A DNA stretch of 64,000 nt. It comes from CAYLUN01 sp964386865. Lineage in GTDB: Bacteria; Verrucomicrobiota; Kiritimatiellia; RFP12; UBA1067. The stretch lies in contig CAYLUN010000013.1 in assembly GCA_964386865.1 (NCBI GenBank), forward strand, positions 1-64,000, written 5' to 3'. The notes under the pieces are model-generated. The model was not told the origin of the DNA, did not search any database, and saw only the letters and a program-made list of their open reading frames with translations. The first letter of the stretch is position 1. Each line of letters begins with the position of its first letter. This document shows positions 34,790-42,502 of this stretch, piece by piece. A program made the position numbers and the translations under genes.

Positions 34790-36973
34790 ATGAAGAGAGT
34801 ACTGGCGCTAGTGGCCGCGGTGATCCTGGTGAGCGGCGCGCGGGCCGATGTACGGCTGGCGTCGCTGTTCAGCGATAACATGGTCGTGCAGCGCGAGACC
34901 GCCGCGACGTTCTGGGGCTGGGCGCAGCCCGGCGAGAAGATCGCCGTCACCGCTTCGTGGGGCGCGACTGCAGCGGCCACGGCTGCAGCCGATGGCGCCT
35001 GGCGGCTGAAGCTCAAGACGCCCGCGGCGGGCGGCCCGTTCACCATCACGGTCAAGGGACAGAACACCATCGAGCTCAAAAATGTCCTCTCCGGCGAAGT
35101 CTGGCTCTGCTCGGGCCAGTCGAACATGGGCATGACCGTCGGCAGCGTGACCAACGCGCAGGCCGAAATCGCGGCGGCAGACTATCCGCAGATCCGCCTG
35201 CTCTCCGTGAACCTGACGACGGCGAACGAGCCGCAGAAGGAGTGCAAGGTGCGCGGGTGGGAAACCTGCGCCAGTAACACCGTCGGCGCGTTCACGGCGG
35301 CAGGCTATTTCTTCGGCCGTAAGCTCCACAAGGACCTGAAGGTTCCGATCGGGCTGATCAACTCGTCGTGGGGCGGCACGTGCATCGAGGCGTGGACCTC
35401 ATGGGAGGTGCAGAAGGATGACCCCGCGATGCAGGCGCTCAAGAAGAGCTGGGACGAGCGCGACAAGACCTACACGCCGGAAGCGGATCAGAAGCAGTTC
35501 GAAGCCGACAAGCAGGCGCTGGCCGCCTGGAACAAGGGCGACAAGAAAACGAAGGCGCCGCGCCCGCGCCTGCAGGGCCAGCCGCTCAAGAGCCAGAACT
35601 ATCCGGCGAACCTGTTCAACGCGATGATCAACCCGCTCGTGCCGTTCGCGATCAAGGGCGCGATCTGGTATCAGGGAGAAGGCAACAGCGGGCGCGGCAA
35701 GGAATATCGCGGCCAGATGGAGCGCCTGATCGTCAACTGGCGTATGCAGTGGGGCACTGACTTTCCGTTCTACTTCGTGCAGCTTCCGAATTACATGGCG
35801 CCGTGGCAGAGCCCCGTGGAAGACGGCGGCTGGCCGCAAATCCGCGAGTCGTTCGCGAAGACCGCCAAGGAAGTGCCGAACACCGGCATGGCCATCACGA
35901 TCGACATCGGCGAAGAGAACGATATCCATCCGAAGAACAAGCAGGACGTCGGCGACCGCCTCGCGCGCGTGGCGCTGCGCAAGACGTATGGCTTGAAGGG
36001 CTTTGCCTGGAGCGGGCCGGTGGCGGAGTCGTGCACGTTTGCGGACGGCAAAGCCGTGGTCCGCTTCGACAACGGCGGCGCGCCGCTCGCGGTCAAGGGC
36101 GGCGGCAAGCTCTACGGCTTCGCGCTGACCGGCGCCGACGGGCTGACGGTTCACGCCGACGCCGTCATCGAAGGCAAGGACACCGTGATCGTCTCCTCGC
36201 CCAAGGTCCCGCAGCCGGCCGTGGTCCACTACGCGTGGGCCAACAACCCGGTCGGCGTCAACCTCGCGAACGCGGAGGGCCTGCCTGCCTCCCCGTTCCG
36301 CTTTGGCGAGATGCCGAAGTTCGACGTGTTCTCCAAGCTGCTTCCGGACGAAGCCAAAGCCTACAAGCTGCTCTACGCCTTCGATCCGCTCGCGGGCAAG
36401 CTGACCGACGGCGGCACGCGCTTCGCCTATGACGCTGACAACTCCGCGCAGCTCAAGGGGCCGTTCAAGAAGGTCGCCTACTTCCTCGCGCTGCGAGACC
36501 GGGCGGGCGCGACGACCTACGCGTTCGTCGCCATGGATCCGTTCACGCCCGACGTCGCGAAGCTCGGCGTGCCGTGCGTCGCCAGCGGCGCGACGTTCCA
36601 GCAGCCCGTCACCGGCGCCAGCGTGAAGAGTAACGCCAAGGGCGTAGCGGCCGGCGAGTTCGCCGAGGGCTGCAACATCGAGTTCTATCCTTGCAACTTC
36701 GGATCGCAGAACGCGGCCAAGATCCCAGGCGCGGAAGAGGGCGTGTACGATTTCGGTGACGCCATGGACCCGAAGGGCGGCGCGGGTTACGGCGCGATGC
36801 AGATCCATAACTGGAAAGCCAAGCACTCGATCCTCTGCTTCAACAAGTTCGGCGGCGGCCACTCTTGCGACCTGGGCCTCGGCAACTCCGAGGGCAAGAC
36901 GCGCGACTGGACCTTCACCTCCAGTGCGAAGGACGTCAGCCAGGCCCAGCTCCTCGTGCTGGTTCTGCCGTGA
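34790..36973 (+). CDS. Sialate O-acetylesterase-like exported SGNH esterase
   Basis: Protein of 727 residues with a signal peptide (MKRVLALVAAVILVSGARA-DV). It opens with VRLASLFSDNMVVQRETAATFWGWAQPGE, the standard N-terminal beta domain of the sialate O-acetylesterase (SASA) family. The catalytic motif is CSGQSNMGMTV with Ser111. GAIWYQGEGNSGRGKEY is the second conserved block and DIGEENDIHPKNKQDVGDRLA carries the Asp-x-x-His dyad. An extra C-terminal domain of about 200 residues (FDVFSKLLPDEAKAYKLLYAFDPLAGK onward) is not part of the usual family length. It probably removes O-acetyl groups from sialic acid or from polysaccharide side chains. A strong promoter and palindrome lie upstream. 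Confidence 0.85.
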   Translation: MKRVLALVAAVILVSGARADVRLASLFSDNMVVQRETAATFWGWAQPGEKIAVTASWGATAAATAAADGAWRLKLKTPAAGGPFTITVKGQNTIELKNVLSGEVWLCSGQSNMGMTVGSVTNAQAEIAAADYPQIRLLSVNLTTANEPQKECKVRGWETCASNTVGAFTAAGYFFGRKLHKDLKVPIGLINSSWGGTCIEAWTSWEVQKDDPAMQALKKSWDERDKTYTPEADQKQFEADKQALAAWNKGDKKTKAPRPRLQGQPLKSQNYPANLFNAMINPLVPFAIKGAIWYQGEGNSGRGKEYRGQMERLIVNWRMQWGTDFPFYFVQLPNYMAPWQSPVEDGGWPQIRESFAKTAKEVPNTGMAITIDIGEENDIHPKNKQDVGDRLARVALRKTYGLKGFAWSGPVAESCTFADGKAVVRFDNGGAPLAVKGGGKLYGFALTGADGLTVHADAVIEGKDTVIVSSPKVPQPAVVHYAWANNPVGVNLANAEGLPASPFRFGEMPKFDVFSKLLPDEAKAYKLLYAFDPLAGKLTDGGTRFAYDADNSAQLKGPFKKVAYFLALRDRAGATTYAFVAMDPFTPDVAKLGVPCVASGATFQQPVTGASVKSNAKGVAAGEFAEGCNIEFYPCNFGSQNAAKIPGAEEGVYDFGDAMDPKGGAGYGAMQIHNWKAKHSILCFNKFGGGHSCDLGLGNSEGKTRDWTFTSSAKDVSQAQLLVLVLP

Positions 36974-36975
36974 CT

Positions 36976-37049
36976 TAACGGCTCACCGCAGGTTCGCCCC
37001 CCAGCGCCCGCCTTGTCCGCAGGCCTGGGGGGCGAGGCTGTGCCGAGCC
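36976..37049. repeat. Long hairpin sharing its right arm with the 14-kb element
   Basis: ACGGCTC...TTCGCCCCCCA pairs imperfectly with a right arm at 37026-37049 that reads TGGGGGGCGAGGCTGTGCCG and then AGCC. That 24-bp arm is identical to 14235-14258, where it pairs with GGCTCAGCACAGC. It starts 3 nt after the esterase stop codon and may end that transcript. Confidence 0.6.
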
Positions 37050-37131
37050 GTCCTGCGCCCGCTTCGTATAATGTTGCCCCAAAGGCATTCATTCATTTTA
37101 CGCTTCTACGATCCCGAAGCCTTCGCGTGCG

Positions 37132-37160
37132 TTGACTGAATGACGCATGTCAGGTAAGCT
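37132..37160 (+). promoter_or_regulatory. Promoter of the isomerase/epimerase gene
   Basis: TTGACT (37132-37137), 17-bp spacer, TAAGCT (37155-37160), with a predicted start near 37167 and a GGAGGA ribosome site 7 nt before the ATG at 37187. Confidence 0.55.
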
Positions 37161-37186
37161 GTTGTCAACCTAACGGAGGAGTTTAC

Positions 37187-38056
37187 ATGAAACGTTGTCT
37201 GCTTGTTTTGTCCGCTTTTCTGTCATTCACCGCAACCCTGTGTTCGGTGGCGCAATCTGTTGGAACCAGTTCGTCGTTCAAAGGCCCCGTTGGGCTGCAG
37301 CTCTACTCCCTGCGGGATCAGATCAAGCAGCAGGGCGCAACCGCGCTGGACTTTGTCAAAGCGCAAGGTTTCGTCGAGGTCGAGATCGGCCTCGAAAGCC
37401 ATTACGGCCTGACCGCAGAGGCGATGAAGGCGGCCCTTGACGCGCGCGGCCTGAAGCCGATCGCCGCCCACGCCAGCCTCGACTTCATCCTGAAGCAGAC
37501 CGAGAAAGCCGTCGCTGAGGCCAAGCGCTTCGGGCTTCAGTATGTCGGCGTCGCCTGGGCCCCGCACAAGAAACCCTTGGACGAACAGCAGGTTCTGAAA
37601 ATCGCCGAGGGCTTTAACCAAGCCGGGAAGCTGCTCAAAGAGCACGGGCTCCAGTTCTTCTACCACAACCACGGCTTCGAATTCCAGCCGTACAAGGACG
37701 GAACCCTGTTCGACCTGCTTGTGCAGAAGACCGACCCCGACCTCGTCAAATTCGAGATGGACGTCCTCTGGGTGATTCATCCCGGCCAAGACCCGGTCAC
37801 TTTGCTGAAGAAGTATCCGAACCGCTGGGCGCTGATGCACTTGAAAGACCTGCGCAAAGGGGTCAAGGGCGATTTCAGCGGCGGCACCTCGCTAGACAAC
37901 GACGTGGCGCTCGGCAGCGGGCAAGCCGACTACGCCGCCATTCTGAAGACCGCGCAGGACATCGGCGTCAAACACTTCTTCATCGAGGACGAAAGCCCCG
38001 TCGTGCTACAGCAGATCCCGACCAGCTTGAAATTCCTGTCGTCGGTGGCGTTCTAA
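37187..38056 (+). CDS. Exported sugar phosphate isomerase/epimerase (xylose isomerase-like TIM barrel)
   Basis: Protein of 289 residues with a signal peptide (MKRCLLVLSAFLSFTATLCSVAQS). The remainder is a compact TIM barrel of the xylose isomerase-like (AP endonuclease family 2) type: VGLQLYSLRDQI, QGFVEVEIG, FFYHNHGFEFQPY, LVKFEMDVLWVIHPGQDP, LMHLKDLRKG and FFIEDESP. The metal-binding Glu, Asp, His and Glu positions of this fold are plausibly these last four motifs. Related exported proteins occur with Gfo/Idh/MocA and ThuA proteins in PVC sugar catabolism loci. Substrate is not known. It has its own promoter and strong ribosome site. Confidence 0.83.
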   Translation: MKRCLLVLSAFLSFTATLCSVAQSVGTSSSFKGPVGLQLYSLRDQIKQQGATALDFVKAQGFVEVEIGLESHYGLTAEAMKAALDARGLKPIAAHASLDFILKQTEKAVAEAKRFGLQYVGVAWAPHKKPLDEQQVLKIAEGFNQAGKLLKEHGLQFFYHNHGFEFQPYKDGTLFDLLVQKTDPDLVKFEMDVLWVIHPGQDPVTLLKKYPNRWALMHLKDLRKGVKGDFSGGTSLDNDVALGSGQADYAAILKTAQDIGVKHFFIEDESPVVLQQIPTSLKFLSSVAF

Positions 38057-38065
38057 CAGCCGCTC

Positions 38066-38116
38066 GGCGTTTCTACCCGTCTCCACTTGAGCGTTGAGCG
38101 TTCAGCGTTGAGCGTT
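38066..38116 (+). repeat. GTTGAGCGTTCAGCGTT repeat, copy 2
   Basis: Matches 34341-34390 apart from a few changes. It lies between the convergent isomerase and GH127 genes. Confidence 0.7.
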
Positions 38117-38150
38117 CTTCTCCACTGCCTACCGCCGACTGCCCCCCGGC

Positions 38151-40061
38151 TTATTCCGTTGGCCCGTACTCTTCCGGGAACCAGGTGCGGTAGTAGTTGT
38201 CGCGATGCCAGGTGTTGCCGGCGGATGCGTAGTCGCAGAAGAAAACGGTTTGCTGCAGCGCGCCTTCCGGGTTCTCGTGGTGCGAGCCGATCGGAAGCGT
38301 CGCGGAAAACGCCATCCACATGTCATCCGAAGGCGTGCGCACGTCGGCGAAACCCGGCATGCGCTGTCCGTCCTTGATGCCCCGCCGGAACGGCTCGGTG
38401 AAATCACCGTCGCTGAAGCGGCTGTCGCGGGCCAGGAGGACCGGGCCGCGCGTAAAGGCGATGTTGTGCCCGAGCGTGTGGGCCACGACGGGCATATCGA
38501 ACTTGATTTCAACGATGTCGCCGAGCTTCCATTCGCGCTCAACCGTGAAATAGGCTCCGCACACGGCGCCCTTCTGCTCCTGGCCGTTCACTTTCACGAC
38601 CGTCGCTTCGCTCCATTTCGGAATGCGCAGCTTCAGCGGAACGACGCCTGCGTTTTCGGTGTGGCTGACGATCCGGGCGGCGTTCGAGCGCGGATAAAGG
38701 GAATACATGTCAAAGGCGACCTTCTTGCCGGTCTTGGGAATGACGCCCTTCACAAGCGCGGATGAATAGAAGTTGAAGACCGCCGCGTCGTCCTTCGTGC
38801 GGAAAAGCTCCTTGAGGAAGCAGAGGAAGCCGCGCGGGCCGTTCGCCGTGCAGCAATCCGTATGCATGTAGCAGTGGTGCTGACCGTGATAGCGGTTGCC
38901 TGAAAGCGGCGTGTAGCCGGCGAACTCCGAGCCGTCCGCCTTCATCGCGCCGAGATAGGCATTGTAAAACGTGCGCTCGATCTCATCCGCCCACTTCGTG
39001 TCGCCCGTCAGGTCGAGCAGCTTCTCGCAAAAGCGCATCCACGTCGTCGTCACGCACGTCTCTTGGAGCCGCAAATAGGGCAGATGCTGCTTCCGCGCGC
39101 CGTGAAACCACGCTTCCGAACACGCGCAGCCGCCGGCGAGGTTGATCTCCTCTTTGATGATGTCGTTGCCGGTCGCGACCGCCGCGTCGAAAAGATCCTT
39201 GCGCCCCGTAACCTCGAAGTATTCGAGCATGCCCTGATAGCAGCTCATCATCTCGTAGGATTTCCAGCGGTTGTGCTTCATCACGTAGGCGCCGTTGGTC
39301 TCCGGCGTGTTGCCGTAGCCGTTGCGGTCCGCGACGGAAATGCCTTTCAAGGCGAGGTCGAGCAGCCGCGGACCGTCTTCCGCTTCGGTCATGTCCTTGA
39401 CGAGAACCGCCGCGAAATCAAGGTACTTCTTGTCCTCGGTCCGCTTGTAGAGCCACATCACGGGCTCCAGGATCGACGAGCTCGCATAGCCGGACCAGTT
39501 GCCGGTCTGGTACAGATGCCGGCCGCGCTTGCCGCCGGGCCCCAGCTCGGCGATCACATAATCGCAAACCCGCTTGCACGCCTCCAGGACTTCGGGTGCC
39601 TTCGTCGCATCGTAGTAGTGCATGAGCCCCATCATCGTGTACTTCATGCCCCAGACGTCCCACCCTTCGTTGCAGCGCAGCGCGTCAGGGTAATTGCCGA
39701 TGTATCCGCACGCCTCCTGCGAAGCGAGCATGCGCGCGATGCCGCGGTCGACATCCGACTTCAGCTTCGCGGAACCGGTGTACTGCAGATACGGCATGGC
39801 GGAGTGCATGTACTTGCCCCAGAACTCCGTCTGCCACCAGCCCTTGGTCTCCGTCTTTTCCAGGAACGGCGCGGTGATGTAGTCGACGTCCGTCCCGACC
39901 ACGTGGCTCTGGATCATCGCATCGAGCCGCTCGCCGAGATAACCCTTGAGCCGCACGTCGCCGATGGTACAGGCGCTCGGCACCTGAGACTTTCCGGAAT
40001 CCTCGGCGGAAGCGACGAGAGCCGCAAAAACCGCGATCACAGGGATCATCATTCGTTTCAT
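38151..40061 (-). CDS. GH127-type (DUF1680) beta-L-arabinofuranosidase-like protein
   Basis: Protein of 636 residues, with AGGAG 11 nt before the ATG and a signal peptide (MKRMMIPVIAVFAALVASA-ED). It follows the GH127 plan: an alpha/alpha barrel with GWWQTEFWGKYM, GYIGNYPDALRCNEGWDVWGMKYTMMGLMHYYD and LRLQETCVTTTWMRFCEKLL. The zinc and nucleophile cysteine cluster is HTDCCTANGPR (Cys403/Cys404). A C-terminal beta domain (LRIPKWSEATVVKVNGQ, IKFDMPVVAH) follows. The family removes terminal beta-L-arabinofuranose or related sugars from glycans, and its exported position fits plant polysaccharide breakdown. It is convergent with the isomerase gene and has a near-consensus promoter. Confidence 0.87.
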   Translation of the reverse strand: MKRMMIPVIAVFAALVASAEDSGKSQVPSACTIGDVRLKGYLGERLDAMIQSHVVGTDVDYITAPFLEKTETKGWWQTEFWGKYMHSAMPYLQYTGSAKLKSDVDRGIARMLASQEACGYIGNYPDALRCNEGWDVWGMKYTMMGLMHYYDATKAPEVLEACKRVCDYVIAELGPGGKRGRHLYQTGNWSGYASSSILEPVMWLYKRTEDKKYLDFAAVLVKDMTEAEDGPRLLDLALKGISVADRNGYGNTPETNGAYVMKHNRWKSYEMMSCYQGMLEYFEVTGRKDLFDAAVATGNDIIKEEINLAGGCACSEAWFHGARKQHLPYLRLQETCVTTTWMRFCEKLLDLTGDTKWADEIERTFYNAYLGAMKADGSEFAGYTPLSGNRYHGQHHCYMHTDCCTANGPRGFLCFLKELFRTKDDAAVFNFYSSALVKGVIPKTGKKVAFDMYSLYPRSNAARIVSHTENAGVVPLKLRIPKWSEATVVKVNGQEQKGAVCGAYFTVEREWKLGDIVEIKFDMPVVAHTLGHNIAFTRGPVLLARDSRFSDGDFTEPFRRGIKDGQRMPGFADVRTPSDDMWMAFSATLPIGSHHENPEGALQQTVFFCDYASAGNTWHRDNYYRTWFPEEYGPTE

Positions 40062-40087
40062 TCTTTTTCAAGCTCCTTAAGCCATGG

Positions 40088-40116
40088 ATAATAGTTCCCT
40101 TTCTATTCGCAGTCAA
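40088..40116 (-). promoter_or_regulatory. Near-consensus promoter of the GH127 gene
   Basis: On the minus strand TTGACT (40111-40116), 17-bp spacer, TATTAT (40088-40093). The predicted start is near 40081, about 20 nt before the start codon at 40061. AGGAG lies between them. Confidence 0.65.
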
Positions 40117-40256
40117 CTGTCACGACCCCTCAACTGTCCCATCCGGCGCCCCGCGCGTCGCCGGTCGCTGGTCGCGAGTCCTCCCCCAATTTTCGACGCG
40201 CGACTTGCGACGCGCGACTCGCGTGATAGAATGGAGGCGCGAAAAGGAGATCATTC

Positions 40257-40986
40257 ATGGGTACGATCTTTAACAAGAGCGGAGGGTATCGCAGGCTCTA
40301 TTCGTTCAATTTCGCGACGATCGTCCACTTGGGAACCATCAGCTTCGTCCGTCGCTTCGTTGATTGGAAGGACGATCCGCTCGGCAAGCTGGCCGGCCAA
40401 ATGGTCGGCGCGTCACGCTCCGGCAAGCAGAACATCGTCGAAGGCTCGGAGCGGGCCAAGACCTCCACGGAGACGGAGATCAAGCTGACGGATGTCGCCA
40501 AAGGAAGCCTAGCGGAGCTGCTGGGTGATCTTGAGGATTTTCTGGCCTGCCGGGGCTCGATCCCGTGGAGCATTCACTCGAAGGACTAAAAGGCCGTCAA
40601 CGGCATTACGCTTGAGCCGTTTGAGTATACCGATGACGCCCTGCACGACTACTAGACCTACCTGCACCGCGAGAAGGCGAAACTCGACCCCTGGCTCGAA
40701 CACGCCGACGCGACGGTCGTCGCCAACGCGCTGATCGTCCTCGTGCAGCGCACGTTGTCGCTCTTGGGCAAGCAGATTCAGTCTCAAGAGGCCGCCTTTG
40801 TCGAGTCCGGCGGCATTCGCGAGCGCATGACCCAAGCGCGTGTCGCCGCGCGCGACACCGAGACGCCCGCCTGTCCCCGAGTGCGGCAAGCCCATGCGCC
40901 GACGCCACTCCGGCAAAGGCGATTTCTGGGGCTGCTCCGGTTACCCTGACTGTCGCGGCACCCGCGACATCCCTCAGCCCCCCTAA
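40257..40986 (+). pseudogene. Broken four-helix-bundle suffix protein with a topoisomerase-type zinc finger
   Basis: The intact start is clear: AAAAGGAGAT before the ATG at 40257, then an S23/IVP-type four-helix bundle domain (WKDDPLGKLAGQMVGASRSGKQNIVEGSERAKT, LGDLEDFLACRG). The frame is cut by TAA at 40587-40589 and TAG at 40653-40655, but similarity continues in frame (LHREKAKLDPWLEHADATVVANALIVLVQRTLSLLGKQI). An extra base in CCCC near 40875 then shifts the frame into a C4 topoisomerase-type zinc finger (CPECGK ... GDFWGCSGYPDCRGTRDI), ending at 40986. Three lesions indicate decay, not recoding. Flanking DNA is rich in CGCGTCGC palindromic words. The intact family is conserved but uncharacterised. 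Confidence 0.82.
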
Positions 40987-41102
40987 TCCGCCCCGCGCGT
41001 CGCCAGACGCCCCTCACCCCCGCGCGTCGCGTGTCGCTTGTCCTGACAGCAGTGGCGACGCGCGACGTGCGACATGCGACGCGCGGAAGGGAAAGCGGAT
41101 CA

Positions 41103-41222
41103 AGTTCAGGCCCCGCCCTTCTCCGCGCCCGCGCGCTCTGGCTGTCGCCCTATCCGGCAGACATGCTCGCCGCTACGCGCGAAACCTGCCTCGCCTGCAA
41201 CGGGTGGGCAAAACGCCTCGCC
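41103..41222 (+). pseudogene. 3' remnant of a RAYT-like transposase gene
   Basis: The frame encodes GPALLRARALWLSPYPADMLAATRETCLACNGWAKRLA, closely matching the C-terminal ALLRSRALWLSPYPEDMTAATRESCLACNEWAQRLA of the transposase at 33392-34309. Nothing upstream resembles its catalytic domain. It is a truncated third copy, evidence that this gene family has duplicated and decayed locally. Confidence 0.8.
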
Positions 41223-41313
41223 AGGGCGCGACCGCTGGGCGAGCCATGGCGTATCGAACCGGCGGCTCGCGGGGACGCTCGCCAGATTGTGATCGCTGTT
41301 ATGATCATAATTA

Positions 41314-41399
41314 TAATCGTAATCCTACTCGTAATCGAAATCCATGCCGGGATAAAGATGGAGGGGGAAAGATTAAGATTAAGAGCAAGATTACGATTA
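41314..41399. repeat. Inverted repeat of TAATCGTAATC / GATTACGATTA type
   Basis: The arm at 41314-41342 pairs with 41371-41399, both AT-rich and built from ATTACG/TAATCG words in an otherwise GC-rich region. A related, more diverged hairpin lies at 46735-46828. Each is followed by the shared 45-bp word at 41409 and 46827. Confidence 0.65.
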
Positions 41400-41408
41400 G
41401 GGTTTATG

Positions 41409-41453
41409 CGCCGAATATCTCGCCCGCCGCTCTTTCACGCTGAAGCCGATCGG
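41409..41453 (+). repeat. 45-bp dispersed repeat (CCGAATATCTCGCCCGCCGC type), copy 1
   Basis: Shares length and most bases with 44654-44698 and 46827-46871. In all three the plus strand could read (E)(Y/N)LARRS(F/L)TLKPIG-like residues, but no start or longer frame supports translation. This copy follows the inverted repeat at 41314-41399. Confidence 0.65.
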
Positions 41454-41491
41454 CTTTGGGTTTGGACGCTTATCTGCCCCTCTGTTCGTTT

Positions 41492-42403
41492 TCATTCCTG
41501 GCCTTTTCTTAGAGCGGCGATGGCCTGGGCCCAGCGGTTGTTGAGAAGGCAGTTTTCCCGGCGCGGCACGGACTCTTCTGTGTCGGGAAAACCGCTGAGC
41601 GCAAGCGTCAGGCCGGATGCCAGCCGTTCTGCGGCGGCGCGGCCGTGCGGCTTGTACCGCGACAGTCCCCACGGGTGCAGGTAGACAAGCCGGCTGCGGG
41701 GGATCGCCGCCGCCTCGCGCGCCACCCGACGTTCTCCCGGCGAAATGAAACCGCCGATGAGTACCGCGCCCTCGCGGGCCAGCGCGAGAAGCCGCGCGAC
41801 CTCCGTCTCCAGTTCCGCGCCTGCCCACCGCCGGGAGATCACGACCGGTTCCAGCCAAGGATAGTCCAGCAGGGTGTGGTCGCCGTAGGCCGTCCAGCGT
41901 GTTTCAGGCGGCAGGCGCGGGTGGACGACATCCGTTTGCTTGGCGAACCACTGCGGGTTGTCGTGCCGGAGTTGCCAACGGCGCGGGTTGTCACGCACAT
42001 AATCGGCAAAGGCGTTGAATGTCGCGGGCGTGAAGGCGACAAAGTCATGGAAGCCGTCCTCCCATACGTCGAGCGCCGGCGCGTTTTTCAGCCGCCGGAT
42101 GGCCTGACGGGAGCGGGCCTTCATCCGTTCGACGATCTTCGGGAGCGAATAACGGGCGCCTCCTTTGCAGACAAAGATGCCGTGGAAGTGGTCGGGCATC
42201 ACCACGTTCAACCGGAGGCTGTAGGCCGGATCGTCCGCAGGGATGCGCTTCCACGCCTCCACCACCGCCATGCCCTCCGGGAAAAGCCGGATCTGCCCTG
42301 CCCTGATCTCCGACAGCAGAGCGCGGCGTGGCGCGGTGGCGAACGTGACGAAGTAATAGCCCTCGCCGCGGTAGTCGTGAGTCTTCAGACGGGCAAAGTG
42401 CAT
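41492..42403 (-). CDS. RAYT-like transposase, second copy, likely inactive tyrosine site
   Basis: Protein of 303 residues from the ATG at 42403; an in-frame GTG at 42445 is also possible. The HUH motif is intact (MPDHFHGIFV), but the tyrosine block reads WEDGFHDFVAF where the relative at 33392-34309 has NYYD, so the catalytic tyrosine appears replaced. The C-terminal extension (ISPGERRVAREA, LVYLHPWGLSRYKP, LALSGFPDTEESVPRRENCLLNNRWAQAIA) corresponds to that of the first copy. A palindrome, CCGGACGT-GA-ACGTCCGG at 42418-42435, sits just before the start codon, as REP-type hairpins often do next to RAYT genes. Loss of tyrosine suggests a domesticated or dead enzyme; this is inference from one alignment by eye. 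Confidence 0.78.
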   Translation of the reverse strand: MHFARLKTHDYRGEGYYFVTFATAPRRALLSEIRAGQIRLFPEGMAVVEAWKRIPADDPAYSLRLNVVMPDHFHGIFVCKGGARYSLPKIVERMKARSRQAIRRLKNAPALDVWEDGFHDFVAFTPATFNAFADYVRDNPRRWQLRHDNPQWFAKQTDVVHPRLPPETRWTAYGDHTLLDYPWLEPVVISRRWAGAELETEVARLLALAREGAVLIGGFISPGERRVAREAAAIPRSRLVYLHPWGLSRYKPHGRAAAERLASGLTLALSGFPDTEESVPRRENCLLNNRWAQAIAALRKGQE

Positions 42404-42502
42404 GGCGTCAGCCCCGGCCGGACGTGAACGTCCGGTATCCGCCACACCAAGAGGCTTGGCGTAGAGGATCGCGGCGGTTCACCGCCGCACATCATACCCT
42501 AG

